A stretch of DNA of 64,000 nucleotides from contig NZ_VUOD01000005.1 of the NCBI RefSeq assembly GCF_008386465.1, positions 178,928 to 242,927 of the forward strand. Direction: 5' to 3'. Origin of the DNA: Arenimonas fontis. Its GTDB lineage: Bacteria > Pseudomonadota > Gammaproteobacteria > Xanthomonadales > Xanthomonadaceae. Made by a program: the position numbers and the translations under genes. Under the pieces are notes generated by a model. The model was not told the DNA's origin, searched no databases, and worked only from the letters and a program-made list of their open reading frames with translations. This document shows, in pieces, positions 62,389-64,000 of this stretch; positions within the stretch are counted from its first letter, which is position 1, and each line of letters begins with the position of its first letter.

Positions 62389-63876
62389 ATGAGCGAACTG
62401 CAGGACCTGACCGCCCTGGTGCGGGCCAACACCGCCCTGGTGGTGATCGAGACGCCGGATGAGGGCCGGGTGGTGGACCTGTTCCGCCATCTGCTGATGA
62501 ACGTTTGGCGGCCGCTGTACCGCTGGGCGATCACCGAGGGCCTGCGCCGGGTGGACCTGGACGGCGAAGACGAAGCCTTGGCGCCGCCGGACGCCACCGC
62601 CACCCTGCATGCCATCCGCGGCCTGCCCCAGCGCAGCATCTGCCTGCTGCTGGATTTCCACCCCTACCTCGGCTACGCCACCACCCAGCGCCTGCTGCGC
62701 GAGATCGTCCTGCGCCGCGGCTGCCAGGAGCATACGGTGGTGATGGTGGGCACCAGGATCGAGCTTCCACCGGACCTGGAACATCACGCGGTGCGGTTCT
62801 CCCTGCGCCTGCCGGACGAGAAGGCACTGCTGAAGCTGGTACGGGACGAAGCCGCCGTGTACATGCGCGAACATGGCGGCAAACGCGTGGAAGTGGACCA
62901 GGAGGCGCTCGAGGCCATGGTGCGCAACCTGCGCGGCCTGTCGCTGACCGAAGCGCGACGCCTGGCCCGGCACCTGATCTTCGCCGACGGCGCCATCCAC
63001 GCCGGCGACCTGCCGGAGCTGGCCAAGCTGAAGTTCGAGCTGCTCAACCGCAGCGGCCACCTGCACTTCGAATACGACACGGCGAAGTTCGCCGACGTCG
63101 CCGGCCTGAACCGGCTGAAGGCCTGGGTGCGCCAGCGCCGCGCCGCCTTCACCGCCGATGCGCTGCCACCGGGCCTGGATCCGCCCAAGGGCATCCTGCT
63201 GCTGGGCGTGCAGGGCTGCGGCAAGTCGCTGGCGGCCAAGGCGGTGGCCGGCGGGTTGCAGGTGCCGCTGGTGCGCCTGGATTTCGGCACGCTGTACAAC
63301 AAGTACCACGGCGAGACCGAGAAAAACCTGCGTGAGGCCCTGGCGTCGGCCGAGCAGCTGGCGCCCTGCGTGCTGTGGATGGACGAGCTGGAGAAAGGAC
63401 TGGCGGCGTCCGGCAGCAGCGAGGACGGCGGCGTCTCGCGGCGGGTGCTGGGCTATTTCCTGACCTGGATGGCCGAGCGCAAGTCGAAGGTGTTCCTGGT
63501 GGCCACGGCCAACGCCGTGCATGACCTGCCGCCGGAGCTGTTGCGCAAGGGCCGCTTCGACGAGATCTTCTTCGTCGACCTGCCCGACCACGGCACCCGC
63601 GCCGAGATCTTCCGCCTGCACCTGCAGAAGCGGCAGGTGGCCTGGGAGGAGTTTTCGCTGGACACGCTGGCAGAGGCGGCGGACGGCTTCTCCGGCGCCG
63701 AGATCGAGCAGGCCATCGTCGGCGCCCTGTACGCCGCCCACGCCGACGGCGTGCCGGTGGACGAGGCGCGGCTGCTGGAGGAAATCCGCGGCACCCGCCC
63801 GCTCAGCGTGCTGATGGCCGAGCAGGTGCAGGCCCTGCGCGCCTGGGCCCTGCCCCGCACCGTCCCCGCCGACTGA
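62389..63876 (+). CDS. Ycf46-like AAA+ ATPase
   Basis: 495 residues from ATG 62389. The N-terminal half (ALVRANTALVVIETPDEGRV; LPQRSICLLLDFHPYLG) is an inactive AAA-like unit, as in Ycf46. The C-terminal AAA has Walker A LLLGVQGCGKSLAAKAVAGG, Walker B APCVLWMDELEKGLAASGSS, sensor ATANAVHDLPPELLRKGRFD with the Arg finger, then DGFSGAEIEQAIVGALYAAH. In cyanobacteria Ycf46 affects CO2 uptake; in other bacteria the role is unknown. Its stop TGA is formed at the first unit of the 13-bp array that follows. Confidence 0.9.
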   Translation: MSELQDLTALVRANTALVVIETPDEGRVVDLFRHLLMNVWRPLYRWAITEGLRRVDLDGEDEALAPPDATATLHAIRGLPQRSICLLLDFHPYLGYATTQRLLREIVLRRGCQEHTVVMVGTRIELPPDLEHHAVRFSLRLPDEKALLKLVRDEAAVYMREHGGKRVEVDQEALEAMVRNLRGLSLTEARRLARHLIFADGAIHAGDLPELAKLKFELLNRSGHLHFEYDTAKFADVAGLNRLKAWVRQRRAAFTADALPPGLDPPKGILLLGVQGCGKSLAAKAVAGGLQVPLVRLDFGTLYNKYHGETEKNLREALASAEQLAPCVLWMDELEKGLAASGSSEDGGVSRRVLGYFLTWMAERKSKVFLVATANAVHDLPPELLRKGRFDEIFFVDLPDHGTRAEIFRLHLQKRQVAWEEFSLDTLAEAADGFSGAEIEQAIVGALYAAHADGVPVDEARLLEEIRGTRPLSVLMAEQVQALRAWALPRTVPAD

Positions 63877-64000
63877 TCTGACCCTTTGATCTGACCCTTT
63901 GATCTGACCCTTTGATCTGACCCTTTGATCTGACCCTTTGATCTGACCCTTTGATCTGACCCTTTGATCTGACCCTTTGATCTGACCCTTTGATCTGACC
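63875..64000. repeat. 13-bp repeat array (at least 10 units), open at the window edge
   Basis: GATC units begin at 63875 and every 13 bp to 63992, all identical in sequence (GATCTGACCCTTT); the last is cut by the edge. The first unit starts within the stop codon of the AAA ATPase gene (T63874 + GA). Total length unknown. Confidence 0.97.

Overview
The window is GC-rich bacterial chromosome with dense, short-spaced genes. Several families point to a gammaproteobacterium of the Xanthomonadales (Lysobacteraceae/Xanthomonadaceae): an Ax21-family outer-membrane protein, an oleABCD long-chain olefin pathway, hemD-hemX-hemY, UbiJ-UbiB, a glnA/ntrB/ntrC nitrogen regulon, and a Sig-70 X6-type sigma factor paired with a TPR Ser/Thr kinase. 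The genus cannot be fixed from the sequence alone.

Layout. 1-8.0 kb is an accessory Rhs locus. A secreted Rhs/YD-repeat protein carries a lower-GC C-terminal tip with an HExxH metallopeptidase motif and overlaps a small lipoprotein that is probably its immunity partner. Downstream are two IS3-family elements and the wreck of an older toxin tip/immunity pair. 8.1-11.5 kb holds the sigma factor/kinase pair. 11.5-16.2 kb is housekeeping (tdk, a Sel1-like protein with a 12-bp tandem repeat, an RluA-family pseudouridine synthase, ubiB, ubiJ). 16.2-27.9 kb is the ole pathway, split in two: oleB-oleC-oleD and oleA lie in the same orientation but are separated by about 7 kb carrying fic, an MmeI-like type IIL restriction-modification enzyme, a DUF262/HNH protein and a convergent NERD/zinc-ribbon protein, which looks like a defence island. 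27.9-44.2 kb is mostly core genes (M16 peptidase, trmL, Ax21-like porin, gpsA-secB-rhodanese, hemDXY, a thiolase, LPS-type glycosyltransferases). 44.3-52.4 kb is the nitrogen regulon: ntrC, ntrB and glnA on one strand, interrupted by a RES-Xre toxin-antitoxin pair, GNAT genes and two pseudogenes. glnA has a textbook sigma-54 promoter with two NtrC sites 32 bp apart, and ntrC has its own NtrC box. 53-64 kb carries uppP, a TPR protein, a run of lipid/envelope genes (YheT hydrolase, PlsC, thioesterase, phospholipase D/cardiolipin-synthase type, YceI), sixA, a ParA-like ATPase and a Ycf46-like AAA ATPase.

Two non-coding features recur. First, a 13-bp unit (GATCTGACCCTTT) forms tandem arrays at about 35.7, 39.4 and 63.9 kb and a perfect 52-bp palindrome at 16.2 kb; the arrays abut gene ends and in two cases the first unit supplies the stop codon of the upstream gene. 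Second, a C/G-rich palindromic intergenic repeat lies on both sides of the defence island.

The strongest candidates for something new are the fic-mmeI-duf262 operon with its NERD neighbour inside the ole locus, the Rhs metallopeptidase tip with a lipoprotein partner, and the 13-bp arrays. All functions are inferred from reading the sequence; no database search was run.
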